From contig OZ038382.1 of assembly GCA_964036045.1 (NCBI GenBank), positions 103,264,007 through 103,328,006 on the forward strand: a stretch of 64,000 nucleotides of DNA. The letters are read 5' to 3'. The notes under the pieces were generated by a model. The model did no database searches. It saw only the letters and a list, made by a program, of their open reading frames with translations, and was not told the DNA's origin. The stretch is from Eutreptiella sp. 'Long Island Sound 2002' (taxonomy: Eukaryota > Euglenozoa > Euglenophyceae > Eutreptiales > Eutreptiaceae). Below are positions 44,209 to 57,181 of the stretch, piece after piece. Made by a program: the position numbers and the translations under genes. Position 1 is the first letter of the stretch, and each line of letters opens with the position of its first letter.

Positions 44209-46708
44209 GAACTCCGCGGGACAGGTCACCTCAAACCCCTTGTTCCGCAATTTGCGGGCCATCCTCATGAAACGGCTCCTCTTCTTAGCGTTGCCGTTAT
44301 CACCACCTTCATGCTCACGCTTGGCTCCTTGTTCTTGCTGGGCCTGCGTTTGTGAGCGTGTGGTAGGACCAGACTGCCCTCCAGAGGGCTCGGAGTTCCC
44401 CCCTGGATTAGGGTTGGGGTTGCCTCCGTTCTTGTCCTTGTTCTTGTTGTCGGGCTGGCGGTTAGCGCCTCCTCCTCGTCCACCTTGACCCTTGTCCTGC
44501 CCTTGACCACGTCATTTCGACTTGCCCTTGCCGGAGTCGTTGCCTTTGCCTTTGCCTCCACCTTTGCCTGAGCCTTTGCCAGGATCTTGGCCCTCAAGCT
44601 TCGCCGATAGGCGTTGCTTATGGTAGCACTCATCCTCGTAGTGCTTCCGCTTCCCGCAGAATGCACACGTGATGGTGCACCTGTAACGATCCGGCAGCTT
44701 CGCTTTGGCGCCGGTGTTCTTCTCCTGCTGCTTCCCCTGGACTACGAAGCAGTCTCGCTGCTCGCAGTCAGGGGCGTGCTGCAGGTGGCCCTGCTCGTCT
44801 CTGGCATCACACCAGAATAGCTCCTTCACGGTCTCCATGATACGGGCGTGGGCGTGTTTGGGGGTAGTCCCCTGCCCAGGTCGGGACCCTTGGTACCCTT
44901 TGCCATGACCTCCAGAACCTCCTCCTCCAGGACGCTAATTGTTCAAGTGCTGGTCGCTCTCCTTCTCCAGCGCCAGCTCCAGGAGTAGCACGCATAGATC
45001 CTCGTAGCAGAGGGATTTAGCCTTGCGCTCCGCCGTCGAACGGCACTCGTCCCATAGCTCTCGAGGGAGCTTGGCCACCAACCAGAACAGCAGGTCGTCG
45101 CTGCTGTAGGAACCGGGCGTCAGTCGTCCAGCCCAGTGATCCAGGTCAGCCAACAGCTCAGAGACCCTGCCAGGTTTGGGGTTGTTGGGCAGCACGGGCA
45201 GGTTCTGGATCTCGGCCCTGATGGAGAGGTCGGTTTCGTAGGTCGGGTACTGCCTCTCCAGGGCAACCAACACATCGGCAAAGGTGGCGGAGTTAGTCAC
45301 GATCTGCCTGACCTGCTTCTCCAGGTACTTGGTCTTGCAGCACTACAGGAGCAGATCGCACTTGACTCGCCCACTAGCGTGGGTTTGGCCGGTCAATCGG
45401 AGAAACCGGCCAAAATTCTCAGCGAACTCGCTGAGGTCCTTGCCTGTGAACTCAGGCAGGTTCACCACGATCTTGGAGGTGGCAATAGCCTTCGCCTCCT
45501 GAGACCTGCGTCCCTCAGGGCGTCGGGTCTTCTTCTCCTTCTTCTTCTTCTTCTTACCCCTTGGGTCCTCAGGGTCCTCCGGGTCATCGTCCTCCGAGGG
45601 CGAAGCAGAAGTCATCGACGGCGGCTCATCATCTGAGGGGTCTCCGCCTAGATCACTAGAGCCATAAGGCTCCACGTCCACCATTGTCCTTAAGGCTGTC
45701 AGCCCCAGCTGGTCTAGCTCGGCCCTCGTAGAGTTCGTCACGTGGCTGTAGGGCGGCTTGGCCGTTCTCGGTACGAAAGGACTTCTCGGTATAGCTGCAA
45801 GGGGTCGGCATCGGTCGACTCCTCAGGCTCCCCAGGGTGTTAGTCAACCCTGCCGTCGAGTGGTTGGCCTGTACTCGGTGGGGTCACATTCCCACCGTGG
45901 TGGGTGACGCTTGGGGCGGTATCATCAGGGGCTCCAGTTTCTCTCGGATCTCTTGAGTGAGGTCGCCCACGATTTTTGAAGTGGCTCCTCGGAGCACCTC
46001 GTTGATCTCCGACCGCGTCAGGGACCTGTTGGAGGATCTCCCCGATCCTCAACTCCTGCCACCATGAGACTCAGGTCCTCTCCTCAACCCACTCAAGGTT
46101 GCATACCCAGGTGCATACCCAGGAACATCCACATAGGTTCCAGTAGCGGGTAGTGGATGGGGATATTCAGCCACATACCATCGCGGCGCAGAGCTGGAAG
46201 CCACCGGCTCACTGGCAGTAGTTGCCTCAGGGAGCGCAGTGGTAGGTGGGCCCATACCATAGGCGGGGTAGGGAGGCATGCCAGTAAAGCTTGTGCCCTC
46301 TGCCATAGGCGGGGTGGTTATGGGAGTGGATGTTGCAGCGGCTGGGAGTGTGGTGGTTATAGGAGAGGGTGATGTGTGGAGGCCAGAAGCGCTTGGTGCG
46401 CCTTCGAAGGTAGGATCATTCATCAGGTCTTGCCCTTGTTCCTCTCCTTCGTCTGCTTCGTCTCCAGCATCCTTCTCGCTCTCTCTCTTCCTCTTCACAG
46501 GCTGAGTGACCACCTCTTCGACAGAGAGGGCCCTGAAGGCCGTCTGGAGTCCATCCAACGAGTCCTCAGCCACTTCCACTGGCCCATGTAAGGGCTCCGA
46601 AGGTACAGCGCCGCTAGGTCCAGGTCCAGGTTCTGCGTGTGCTGGCCTTGCCGGTGCCTAAGGCGCTGGCGCTGTCTTCACGTCGGCGTCCTCCTTCCTT
46701 GTGTCCAT
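44209..46708 (-). pseudogene. gag: G3 gag, multiply broken
   Basis: ATG 46706-46708 gives MDTRKEDADVKTAPAP, then UAG at 46658-46660 (Glu in G2). Further breaks: UGA near 46051, a frameshift between there and 45741, stops near 45343 and 44935, and UGA near 44514 (Gly in G2). Between breaks it follows G2 Gag: VKRKRE cluster, acidic and KKKK stretches, capsid (EFTGKDLSEFAENFGRF, about 45430), knuckle CAFCGKRKHYEDEC near 44660. At the former UAG site of G2, G3 reads AAG. Confidence 0.85.
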
Positions 46709-46808
46709 CTTCGTTCGCCCTTCTGCTTATATGTGACTGTACTCGGCGCACTGGATGTACGGCGCGGGGTTGCTGCCGGTGCGCAGAGACAGTCTGCCTC
46801 TTGCTACC

Positions 46809-47593
46809 AGAAGAGTTTAGAGTGGTTTCAACACTGTGTTTCTGCTTCTCCTGCTGCTTGCTGCTGGTGTAGGGCTTCCTGCTGCTTGTTTTTGGAGATG
46901 AAAAGCTTTTGTTTGCTGAAATACAGTCAATCCAGGATAGCCCAAGCCAGAGGTGTGCAAAGAGAGGAGAATCAGGATCAAAGCATGAAGGGCTGCAGTG
47001 TAAACAGTGAAAGATGAAAGGATATTCACAGAAACTGCAACTCAGGTCAAATCGGATTGCATATTCACAAAGATAGCTGAATTGTTTTGGAAAAGACTTG
47101 GAAAACTGCCCCATGGTCACTCTCTCTCCATAGTGCCATCTCAGGAGATGTGCACTCTTTGTTTTGGGTCCCATATGTGCTGAGCTGGCAGGGCATGTGG
47201 CGATGAGGTCACTGCCATGTCACATGGGATCTTCCTACTTAGCTAGGCTGACCGGGAATTGAACCCAGGACCTCTCAAAAAGAGGTGCCCAGCCCCCTAG
47301 GGTGCATACCACTAGGACAGCTAAGAATTCATGGAAAAAATGGGTACATTCATAGGCTCTGCCCAGGGGATGTTAGTACTCAGTCAACTCAGGAGAAGAT
47401 GATCTGCCTCACATTGAAAGGGGATTAAGGGGTCCACTCCATATCCCGATTGGGTGTTTGGTTCCATAGGTCAAAATGTGTTGTCACCACTTTTGGTGGG
47501 GCCAATAGTAAGATAGAAATGCCTGGATGCTCGGTGCATCCCTAATACAACTAGAGTATGCCTCAAAGCATTGGAAAAGCACTTTTTCTTACT
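46809..47593 (-). repeat. 5' LTR of G3 (785 bp)
   Basis: Pairs with 35740-36524. The internal side adjoins the primer-binding site (T)GGTAGCAAGAGGCAG. Contains a tRNA-like insert at 47238-47325. Confidence 0.92.
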
Positions 47594-47598
47594 CTGAC
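47594..47598 (+). repeat. Right target-site duplicate of G3 (CTGAC)
   Basis: Same five bases as 35735-35739. Confidence 0.85.
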
Positions 47599-48533
47599 CA
47601 AGCAACTGTCGGCCCACACACACACACGGCCTACGGTTGCCGGGGGTTGCATTGGCTGCCCACATAGATACACGGCCCACAGTTGCCCTGTGTTGCATTG
47701 GAATGTGCTGAGCATGTACGATCTACCGTTGCCCTAGAATTCTCACTCTCTTTTTTTGTCTTGGCGAGCTGTGTGTATTAAATCAACCATTGTCTCATTT
47801 GAGCACCATTGCATTCGAGCTAAGAAGTTGTTTGTCCTCATTTCACTGTACCATGCATCTCATCTCTCACCGCATGGCCGTCAAGGCAAGCGTTTGACTA
47901 GTGACATATTCTACTCTCCATTTAGATTGCATTTCGCTCTTTTTGTTCGGTGAGGTCACTCATTCATTGCATTTCACTTTGCAAATCTTACATTGCATAC
48001 TTATTGCATTACTTCCTTATTGCAAGGGCTCGCCATTACCGCTCAACATGCAATATGCTCTGTAATCGATCTGCCCTACTTAGTTAGTTCTTTGAGCACA
48101 TCTGCTCGATAGACCCTGAGTTTTGGTTTGTAGCGACGAATAATCAATTCGTATCCACTCAACCTTTATACGTTAACTGCAGGTTGTGAGTATTTCATCT
48201 ATTTTTCCAGCCCTTGTGATCAATGACCTGGGTCATTTGGTCTAAAGAGCTAGTTTATCATCTAATTTGCTACCGAACCACTGTGGGTACATTCTGCCTC
48301 GTCAACGTTTGCTAGTTTGCCTGGTACAGCGTCAACTACCGGGTTTGAGTGTGCTCAATTGAGTGTCAATAGTCTACAACATGACGCTCTCTATCACATT
48401 CTCTATCCCCCCGAGGAGACCATCAAATGCATGACGGGCCTGATTCGATTTTTCACACATTCCCTCCCTCAACACACTACACATACAACCCACACACAAA
48501 AGCCTACCATGTGTCATTTGATGATTCCATGGT
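47599..48533. other. Lower-GC DNA without a recognised gene
   Basis: About three degenerate units (CACGGCCTACGGTTGCC, CACGGCCCACAGTTGCC, then TACCGTTGCC) of near 46-bp period occur at 47620-47735. Nothing else is identifiable. Confidence 0.5.
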
Positions 48534-49106
48534 TTGTTTGATTATCACACTCTGAGAAATTGCTGTAGTACCACTTCCATGAAGTTTTTCTCTACGAGCC
48601 AATATGTAGGTCACTTCCTTCGTGTACATAGTCAGTGTCCGCTCACGGCCGTCATTTGTCTCACCCCGCCACATCTTTGCTGTGTAACACAAGTGAACAG
48701 GTTTAAGGTTGGACACTTAGCCTGTGATTTGTCTAATGCATTCAGCGGTGCGTTAGTGACGAGTTCTACGCTGGTAGCCACCGAGACCAAGCGGTGCACT
48801 ACGGTAAGCTCATTGAAAAGGATCATCGAAAGGTGGCGTATGCCTACAGTGTATAGGATTCTACCCTCGCGCGGGCAGATAGCTACTTTCCATGCATTTG
48901 GATAGACCCCTTCCGTTGCGGTGCAGATAGATGACAGAGTTGAGCTCCATGAGGATAACCTGAGTTTTGGAATTCAGTTAAACAGAATGCACTCTGTGGG
49001 AAGACAGGCCCTGGCACGGATGCCTTTGTACAACCATTTGTTCGGCAAGAAGCTCACCATTGATTGGTCTGGCGGTTGGGTACAGAACACAGTCGGACTA
49101 CGATAG
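48534..49106 (+). pseudogene. Unidentified frame of about 190 codons with one internal TAG
   Basis: A single phase is open except for TAG at 48903-48905. It reads DRVELHEDNLSFGIQLNRMH and LFGKKLTIDWSGGWVQNTVG in its second half. No family recognised. Composition is like the surrounding DNA. It could be an old gene fragment or an exon, with low certainty. Confidence 0.25.
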
Positions 49107-51386
49107 CATTTTTCGGAGACTTACTACTTCTACTTGTGTAAGACAGCCCACCATTCATCCATCGCTTATATGAGGCTGTAGCGACCCTTCAATCTCGCAT
49201 ATGCGGCAAGATGTCTGTTGGCTTGCTTTGGAGCTAAGCGGTGCATCCAGGAAAGAGCCTACCTTTCCAACTTTTCGACTACTTACGTACTTCGTTTCAG
49301 AACAACCCCAGGGGACGAACCCACCCCTACCCGTAAATCCTTCTCCTACTTTCGCATACAATTCATTGGTTTTTGTCATCTCTGAATTTAAATGATCAAC
49401 ACACTTCTACATTTTCACTTCTTCGTGCAAAAAATTTGCATTGCTATTTCTAGTTATTTGGGATTTACACACCAATCAGTATTCCCGCTAGCTTCATCCC
49501 TCATTAGATTACTGTGTGCTATGTCCAGGTATACCATGGTGCATAATGCAGTATGCAGCCCTTGGGCATATTGCTAAATGTTGCCGTGACCGAATATTGA
49601 TTCTGTGGTACATGATTACTAGGCATGATAGGAAACTGATGTCGCAGCTTTGTTTAGTGATAGCTAGAGGGCATGAGTAACAGGTCAGTAATGGAGAACT
49701 ATATCTTTCAACGTCTTTTTCGTTGAAGTATTAGTATAAATCCCCATGACCCCATACCGATCAATCCTTGCATTTTGCTCCAAAGGATAAGAAAGAACAC
49801 ATCCGGGTCAGATGAGTCCTCGTGATCTTTCTGATTGTGACTGCCACCACCCATCCTTTTCGAAACCGTCCGCTAAACTAATCAACATTACTGATGCTGC
49901 CTCGCTTTCTCTGTCCATGTAATGCAGGGCGAGAAACCCATTACAGGTACCAGAATGCATCCAGCTGGAGCATTTGGGATTGGTGCCACGCGCTCATTGA
50001 GTAAGGTGGTATATCCTCTCTTTGAGAGACGCAATTAAGTCATGTCAATGGACAGCTTGGGAGGGCTTGTATTTCCAGTCTAACCCCACATGTTGTATTT
50101 CATTCTCAATTGTTGTTGATTTTCCGTATAGCTCATTGTAATTTACACGTCTACATCCTGATGCATTACACTTACCCTCAATTTTTGCCTGACAATTTCA
50201 TTTACCATTGCTCATATGTTGTATGCTAGGTTTGTGCTTAGTGTTTCTCATGATTTGGTTTGACCCCTACCATACTTAAGACTTAGGACATTTACCCTCT
50301 GCGGTGACGATGTATCTTTACCCCTACGCAGGGAGTGGTAAGACAGTACAAGAAACACTGAGAACATTCAATATGAGCGTTCCTTATGAGCATACCCCTC
50401 TTTATGTTGGATTATCGGCTTGTCAAGAACATCCTTAGTGAATGTGGATGAAGCTTAGGAAGGGGGTCTAATAAGTTTGGGCATTTGGGCCTCTCAGAAG
50501 CTTTCTGGAGGATCTCTACTAGACCTCTCAGAGCATCAAGATTGCGGAACACCAGGATATTTGCTCATATTTGGCTCATATTCCAAGCCATCAGCGGACT
50601 GCTAGAGTCTACTGCTCTTAGGTACGCTACGGAGAGCAGAGATCTAGGATACATTCACAGCCATACATGAATAATCACATTCCATATGGTTATACTGTGA
50701 ATCAGTCATGTTTTATGCTATTTTAGAACGTTCTAATGTATTACAAGCTATTTTCAAGCTATGTAGAAGCTTCGATTGGCCTTGTTCAACTGTCGCCGTC
50801 TTTGGTTGCCGACAGTCAGTTACGTAATATTGACAAGGCCTTTAACAACATAGACCACTCAGAAAGTCGCTAAAATACGGGTTTCGTTGGGTTTCTAATG
50901 AGGTTTCAATGATTAATTAATTTTCTTGTTATTTAGGCATGTGAACCCGTATTACTAGGCCAGCCGGTTTGTCGAGCTCCATGTTCGTTCTCGACCTTGT
51001 CTTCTTCCTGTTGCCTGTGTCCTGTACTTGCCAATAAGATCAGTTGTAATGGAGAACATTGGAAACAATTTGATCTTGAAGTGCAAGACGAGGAAAAAGG
51101 GTCTTTAATATGCACCCAAGCACAAGAATATAACAATAGGTACTTACAATATGTGCAAAGATACCCATCCTTTGGGCAGAGTAATGGTCTTACCCGGGTA
51201 CATTGAAGGGCACATTGGACCATATATGATGTAGTTTGCGGATTTTGTTTGCAACATTTTCTTTGACAACCCGTTTGACGTTCTCGGTTCTACAATCCCA
51301 AGACCTTTTGATTGTGTGCGAATCTGCGAGCATGCTGCAGCATAATTCATTATTACTAGCCATCAAGGAAAAGCCTGGCAGGTGAG
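49107..51386. other. Lower-GC DNA with nothing recognised
   Basis: No ORF above about 100 codons, no clear repeat boundaries, no RNA gene seen. Confidence 0.5.
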
Positions 51387-53094
51387 ACAGACGCGCGGGC
51401 TCAGAGGCTTTGCAAATTTCCTGAATTTTTTGGCAGATTTGATCGGCGAGGAGCTGGGAACGTGTTCTTCAACAGTTGGTCCACCGGGTGCACTGTTTAC
51501 GTCAAGGTGATTCCAGGCAGCTGATCTTTCGTCAAAATTTTTGAGTGATCAACAGTGCTGTTTTTGGTGCTTACGCCAGCAAAAGAGACTGACCGTCAGA
51601 ACCTCCTGTTCAGCAACTCTGTTCCACGGTTTTGCTGTTGGGTGAGGTTTGCTGCTTTAGAGGCCTATGAGGTTTGTCTCGCAAGTAGTAAAGGGTCGTA
51701 GCACTGTTGTTAGAGTTTCCTCCTTGTTTGTCTGGGTCCGGGGAGTTTACGCCAAAACCCATCTTTGTCATGCAAGTTAGGTGTGCTAGCATTGCCCAAT
51801 TGGGCTCTCGGGCCATTTTCTAGTAACAACGAGAGTAATGGTTTGTTACGATGGTGTTATAGGTGTATGATGACCAGGTGCAGTGTTGTTTTTGTCTTCA
51901 TTTCCATTTTACACTTGTTCAATAGCAGTTGGTTGTCTTTGTTTTTTGTTGTTGCTTGTAGCATTTGAGCAATCTTGCAGCCAGTCCACCTTGATGGGAC
52001 TTAGTTTATTCCAAACCAAGTTCCCACACCAGTTTTCCTGTGAAGAGAACGAACTTCGGGGTCGAAGCTGGTAATTTGAGTGTCGTAGTGTCCGGTTTCT
52101 CTTTGCGTGGCTTGGTGGTTTTGGGTTGCCTTGTGATTTTGTACCGTCATCATGTCCACCCAGGCCGTTGTGGGCGCGCGATTGAGCTTCAAGAGTACTT
52201 TTTGTGACGTTTGTAGGCCATTGACCTTGACCATAAAAGAACAGACGCGCGGGCTCTGAGGCTTTGCAAATTTCCTGAATTTTTTGGCAGATTTGATCGG
52301 CGAGGAGCTGGGAACGTGTTCTTCAACAGTTGGTCCACCGGGTGCACTGTTTACGTCAAGGCGATTCCAGGCAGCTCATCTTTCGTCAAATTTTTTGAGT
52401 GATCCACAGTGCTGTTTTTGGTGCTTACGCCAGCAAAAGAGACTGACTGTCAAAACCTCCTGTTCAGCAACTCTGTTTCACGGTTCTGCTGTCGGGTGAG
52501 GTTTGCTGCTTTAGAGGCCTATGAGGTTTGTCTCGCCAGTAGTAAAGGGTCGTAGCACTGTTGTTAGAGTTTCCTCCTTGTTTGTCTGGGTCCGGGGAGT
52601 TTACGCCAAAACCCATCTTTGTCATGCAAGTTAGGTGTGCTAGCATTGCCCAATTGGGCTCTCCGGCCATTTTCTAGTGACAACGAGAGTAATGGTTTGT
52701 TACGATGGTGTTATAGGTGTATGATGACCAGGTGCAGTGTTGTTTTGGTCTTCATTTCCATTTTACACTTGTTCAATAGCAGTTGGCTGTCTTTGTGTTT
52801 TGTTGTTGCTTGTAGCATTTGAGCAATCTTGCAGCCAGTCCACCTTGATGGGACTTAGTTTATTCCAAACCAAGTTCCCACACCAGTTTTCCTGTGAGGG
52901 GAACGAACTTCGGGGTCGAAGCTGGTGATTTGAGTGTTGTAGTGTCCGGTTTCACTTTGCGTGGCTTGGTGGTTTTGGGTTGCCTTGTGATTTGGTACCG
53001 TCATCATGTCCACCCGGGCCGTTGTCGGCGCGCGATTGAGCTTCAAGAGTACTTTTTGTGACGTTTGTAGGCCATTGACCTTGACCATAAAAGA
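51387..53094 (+). repeat. Exact-length 854-bp tandem duplication
   Basis: 51387-52240 and 52241-53094 start ACAGACGCGCGGGCTC and end CCATAAAAGA with no spacer. They are the same length, with only scattered substitutions (for example CAGCTGATC versus CAGCTCATC). Short frames are duplicated with it on both strands, none recognised. Confidence 0.92.
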
Positions 53095-53304
53095 ACAGAA
53101 GTGCCTTGAAGGCAGTTGTAAGCTGACACCACAGTGTGATGACACTTTGGTCCACTTGGGACAGATCTTTGCACTGCCATACACTGCATCAAAAACAGCC
53201 GCCCACGGCCTATAACACCGCCTGGGCAAGTCCGCATTAGGTGGCTGTGTTTTCGCCCATAACAGATATGAGTTGTTGGGTTTGGTCATCAAAAGGACTT
53301 TCAA
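52855..53304 (-). CDS. Unidentified minus-strand ORF of 149 codons across the duplication end
   Basis: Starts outside the duplication (MTKPNNSYLLWAKTQPP) and runs into copy two (FMVKVNGLQTSQKVLLKLNR). Copy one repeats its last 77 codons. Substitutions between copies include amino-acid changes (ARVDMM/AWVDMM). No domain recognised. The plus strand has a competing Cys-containing frame (53006-53215), so the coding strand is undecided. Confidence 0.25.
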   Translation of the reverse strand: MKVLLMTKPNNSYLLWAKTQPPNADLPRRCYRPWAAVFDAVYGSAKICPKWTKVSSHCGVSLQLPSRHFCSFMVKVNGLQTSQKVLLKLNRAPTTARVDMMTVPNHKATQNHQATQSETGHYNTQITSFDPEVRSPHRKTGVGTWFGIN

Positions 53305-53600
53305 ACAGAAAATACCTCCTCCAAGAACTCACCACTAAGACTTAGTTATGGCTGCCCCACTTCACGGCCCTCTCGCAAATGTCATGTTCGAAAGGTGCTC
53401 ATTGCTTACAATGAGCCAACCAATGGGACGTATTTGCTTGTTCCACCGTTTCTGAAGCCATCTGGTTGTCGCCATCATGTCGGCTGTGTGTTGGCAATGT
53501 TTGTAGTGGTGCGGACTTCGGCCTTCACCCCCTCTCTCTTAAGAAAAAATTTGTTCCAGTGAGACGAATCATTATTGCATGATTTTGCCGGCTGCCTCAG

Positions 53601-53830
53601 GCACCAGTAGCACGGTGGGGTAACGCCTCCCCCCCGAGGGTCGCTGGATCGAGCCCATGTGCAGTCGATTTTGCACTTGGCAGGAGCTGGTGCAGCCCAA
53701 TCACAGCATGCGCCGCCGTCGTTGTTGCGCGCGCCAGTCCCACCACTGAGGTAGCCCCACGGGCGAGGTTTTCCCTTGGCCCACGCAAAGGGGGGGTAAA
53801 ATATATTTTGATAGCATTCAATGTTTTTTG
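53601..53830 (+). repeat. tRNA-derived SINE-like element
   Basis: A-box-like AGTAGCACGGTGGGGTAACG (53607-53626) and B-box GCTGGATCGAGCCC (53643-53656) at tRNA spacing. A GC-rich body of about 150 bp follows, to an AT-rich end near 53810-53830. The body differs in composition from both flanks. Confidence 0.5.
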
Positions 53831-53859
53831 GTAGATTTTGTTGGCGTTAGCGTTTAAAT

Positions 53860-54440
53860 TCATGGCTACATTCAAATGTAAATGTAAATTGAAACTTTAC
53901 ATTAATCGTACACTGAGAGCAATATTTTACGCTATACCCATGACTACTCTTTGTTCTCATGGCAACACTTCTGGCTACATTTTACACTCATGGATAGGAG
54001 TAGAGCTACACTTTAGGCGCACGGCTACTTTCAAGGCTGCATTCAAAACTCCTGGCTACACCCACGGCTACATTTTACACTGATGGCTCCCTTTTACACT
54101 ACTGGCTCCAATTACGGTTACATTTTGCATCAATTGGCTACATGTTCCACCCATGCTCACGCCCAGTCATGGCTACATGTTACAGTTATGGCTACACTCA
54201 GTGCTACATATTCCACTCCTGGCTAAACTGTGATAGCTTTTACATGTTCGCTTTCAGGTTTGGGTTCCCCACTTTGCATTTGTGCTTTAGGTCCATGTGG
54301 TCAATATCACATGTTGTGTGCAACACGGGTGTATTACACCAAGGATGCAAGAGGGCCAAGAGGTTACTCAATTATCCTTGATTTAGAGAAAATTTTACAC
54401 TCACGCCTGCAGTCACTCACGGCTACACGTGCTCCGTCTC
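53860..54440 (+). repeat. Degenerate minisatellite based on ATGGCTACATTTTACACT
   Basis: GGCTACA, GGCTCC or GGTTACA recurs more than fifteen times, joined by TTTTACACT or CATTTTAC pieces, at irregular 12-24-bp steps. No long frame fits the repeat. Confidence 0.75.
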
Positions 54441-57181
54441 AAAGCCTGGTTGGTCCTTAGATTCTCACCCGCCGTTTGTGCTTCTGATTGAGAGAGCATA
54501 GAGCGATGTGAGGAACAACCCCCCCCCCTGGTTTTTTGGTTCGAGGTGGGCTGGCGTCCTTTATGTTGAGGGGTCTTGCGCGCTTCCAGGAGATCTCGAT
54601 CCCTTTGCTTTGCGGTGAGTCGCCGTGCTCCCCAAGGTTCAGCCTTTGTGAGGTGTCGGTGGAGGAGTGTCTTGGGCTTGGACTGAAGCTTAGGCGTCAT
54701 GAGGAGCTACAGGGTATGCACCAGCCCTTGCCAATACTTCACGATCGAAGGTACTTGGGTTGCGGGGTAGTGCTGCGAGGGCCCCTGATGCCGGGGATGG
54801 CGACCGGAGTGCCCGTGACCACAATCGAGTTGGCCAACGGATGACTGATGGACCGCATGTAATGCCACAGAACCTCTTTTGGCGTCCATTCCCATGGGTG
54901 GGTGAATGAATCTACCTCTCTGTAAGGGCTACACTCAAAGGCGTCGAAGCCAATTGCAGGAATGATTACCTACAATGAGGAATGGGTGCACGGGACAGGG
55001 GTGCATTGCACCAGTGATACAATGCGGGCAGGGAGGTCGTCCAGAAATCTTTATGCCAAGAATAAGGAGGAAGTTTTAATGGAGTTGCAAACGTTGCCTG
55101 ACACATTGGCAGTGCAGCTCGGCGCTGGCGCTGGCGCCAAGGGCAGCATCACGGAAAATTCCTAGCAGGTGGTTCTGGCAGTAGTCCTATGTGGTTAGCG
55201 CTCGCTGCGCTAAGTGGTCAACCTGAATCGGTGATGCAACTGTACTGCACACCGCTCGGTGCGCCTTAAAAATGCGCATGCATCTGTTCAATGAAATGCA
55301 AGAATCCTCCCTTGTAGCGTACTGTCATTTTGCAATGGAGACACGCGCGCTGCTGCTGGGCCCGCACCTTAACACAACAACGAAGACAACCAGTCTGAAG
55401 TCATTAGAAAGACGGCCCAGTTCTGCGAAGATTTGTCACCGCGCTCTGCAGCTTTCTGCTGAGATCTGTCTTCTTGGGGCAAGGTTTTTGGAAGTTTTTC
55501 TGACAACTATGAATGCGTGTTCGGCATGAATCTAAATGTGCTTTCACGTACTTTAGCATCCAGCTGTCCGGAGCCCGGCGTTGTAATTTTTTGCTGTAGG
55601 GATCCTAACTCACCCCGTGCATGGTTGCCTCAGTATTTGATTGATAAATTTGAACATGCCTAACATTTCGAGACAAAAATCACAACGGAAACATTGCCTG
55701 CTGTTCTGGGTAAGGTAGTTCACCTTCATGGGTTTTCAACCAATGCTCTTTCCTTTCGTCATATGTCCTTTGCCGTCTGCCGCGTTTGTAGTATTTGTAG
55801 GAGGACAACATAGAGACGATGGAACACGGCGCCGAAGGCGCAAGAAAATATTTTTTCTATCAGGGCATAATGGAGGCGATCAAGGCAGAAACAATTTAGC
55901 AGATAATCTAATTTGAATATCCTCTCATTCGCAGTGCAATGAACTGATTTTTGGTGCTTTTTCCCGCTAATCCGCGAATAGGCCGTGGAGTTGAATAATT
56001 AGTAGGTCTTACAAGCTAGGGGAGTAGTGCATGCGCATGCCCCATGCTATTGTGTAGTGTGCTTTGATGTTTGCAATATTTCTGAACCATTTCTGGAGTA
56101 TGGCCCTGATTTTTGGGTCCAAGCTTGTGCGGGAAAATACGTCGTTGATCCCAGAAGGGGATGTATTGGACTCTCACCGAGCTAATGTATGACAAATATT
56201 GTCGTCCGGATGTCAATATCACCCGTGAGGACTTCTACTACATTTCCACGGGGTTCAAGCAAGAACCCTCGTACGGATGCATGCAAAGCATGTGCTCGAG
56301 CAATGTGTTGCGACAACCAAGTCCAAGCAGGTTGTGCCTCACTGTTCAGAATGCATTGAAATATTTGTTTGCTGTGATGTTGGAAATTAGTGCTGACCAC
56401 CCTGATCATCCAAACAATACTTGTGCGAATTTTCGGACACGGATGGCAGTGGGAATACTTTCCCAATTCTTGTACTTTTTGGTGCAAGTTTGTATCAACA
56501 GAAGCATAAACCTCGGTTGTAAAGCCTAATGCCATTACTACCAATCTTGGCTATTTTGCTTATAGGTTTGGGCTACATCTGCGATCAACAAGCAACGGGC
56601 CAATTGCTCGTAAATACCGCCCCGCTACAAGTGCAAACCATATGTTGCTCAGTGATATTGCCTATTTTTTGGTGCCCAATTGCCTCACTTCCTTTAAGTG
56701 TCCTCCCGACGGTTCTCTGACGCACCTTGGGGATGCGTTTCACCGTGTGCATCAGTTCTACCGGGCAGGTATGGAGCATTATTTCTGGCCCTTGCAGAAT
56801 TAGGGAATCACTGATAAAACTTACATTCTTTTAATGTATTTAAATTGGCTATGATGCTTATTCGTCAACGGGAAATATTAAGCAATCTCGAACCTAATCT
56901 CGAAGCAAGCAGTGTTTGACTTGTGGAACATTCAAAATATCCGCCGCTGTTCGCATGTCCGATACTCTCCCTTGCTTGTAAAACGGGTGAATCTATATTT
57001 TGCGAGCATTGAAAATCATCATTCAATTCATTTTGTGCGAATCTGCGTTCCCAGTTCTGGCAAGATGTGTTAGGGGGCTTCAAGGGGCGTCGCGGAATTC
57101 AGATAGGCCTACTGCTGCGCTTCCGCGCGCCTAATTTTGTTTCAGCAAATGAATGCCTCTGGTGTATGAGAATGGCCTACA
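54441..57181. other. Mixed-composition DNA, no recognised gene
   Basis: Open frames exist on both strands at 54413-54895 and 56161-56544 (about 100-120 codons), but they overlap on opposite strands and none shows a known motif. A possible eroded tRNA-like piece is at 55183-55231. Confidence 0.4.

Larger units (their letters stand above)
35740..47593 (-). mobile_element. Complete Ty3/gypsy chromodomain element G3 (11,854 bp)
   Basis: Bounded by two 785-bp LTRs and a 5-bp target-site duplication. Minus-strand order: 5' LTR (47593-46809), primer-binding site, gag, UGA, pol with chromodomain (ends 38907), about 2.4 kb non-coding, polypurine tract, 3' LTR (36524-35740). The LTRs differ at roughly 3-4% of positions by eye, so the insertion is not recent. 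gag and pol carry nonsense and frameshift changes, so it is not autonomous now. Confidence 0.93.

Noticed and set aside
55183-55231. tRNA-like TCCTATGTGGTTAGCGCTCG
   Set aside because: The A-box-like part is followed only by a poor B-box (GGTCAACCTGAATCGG). Too weak to call.
56161-56544. Gene of about 120 codons
   Set aside because: Opposite-strand frames of similar length overlap almost completely and neither shows a motif, so I could not choose.
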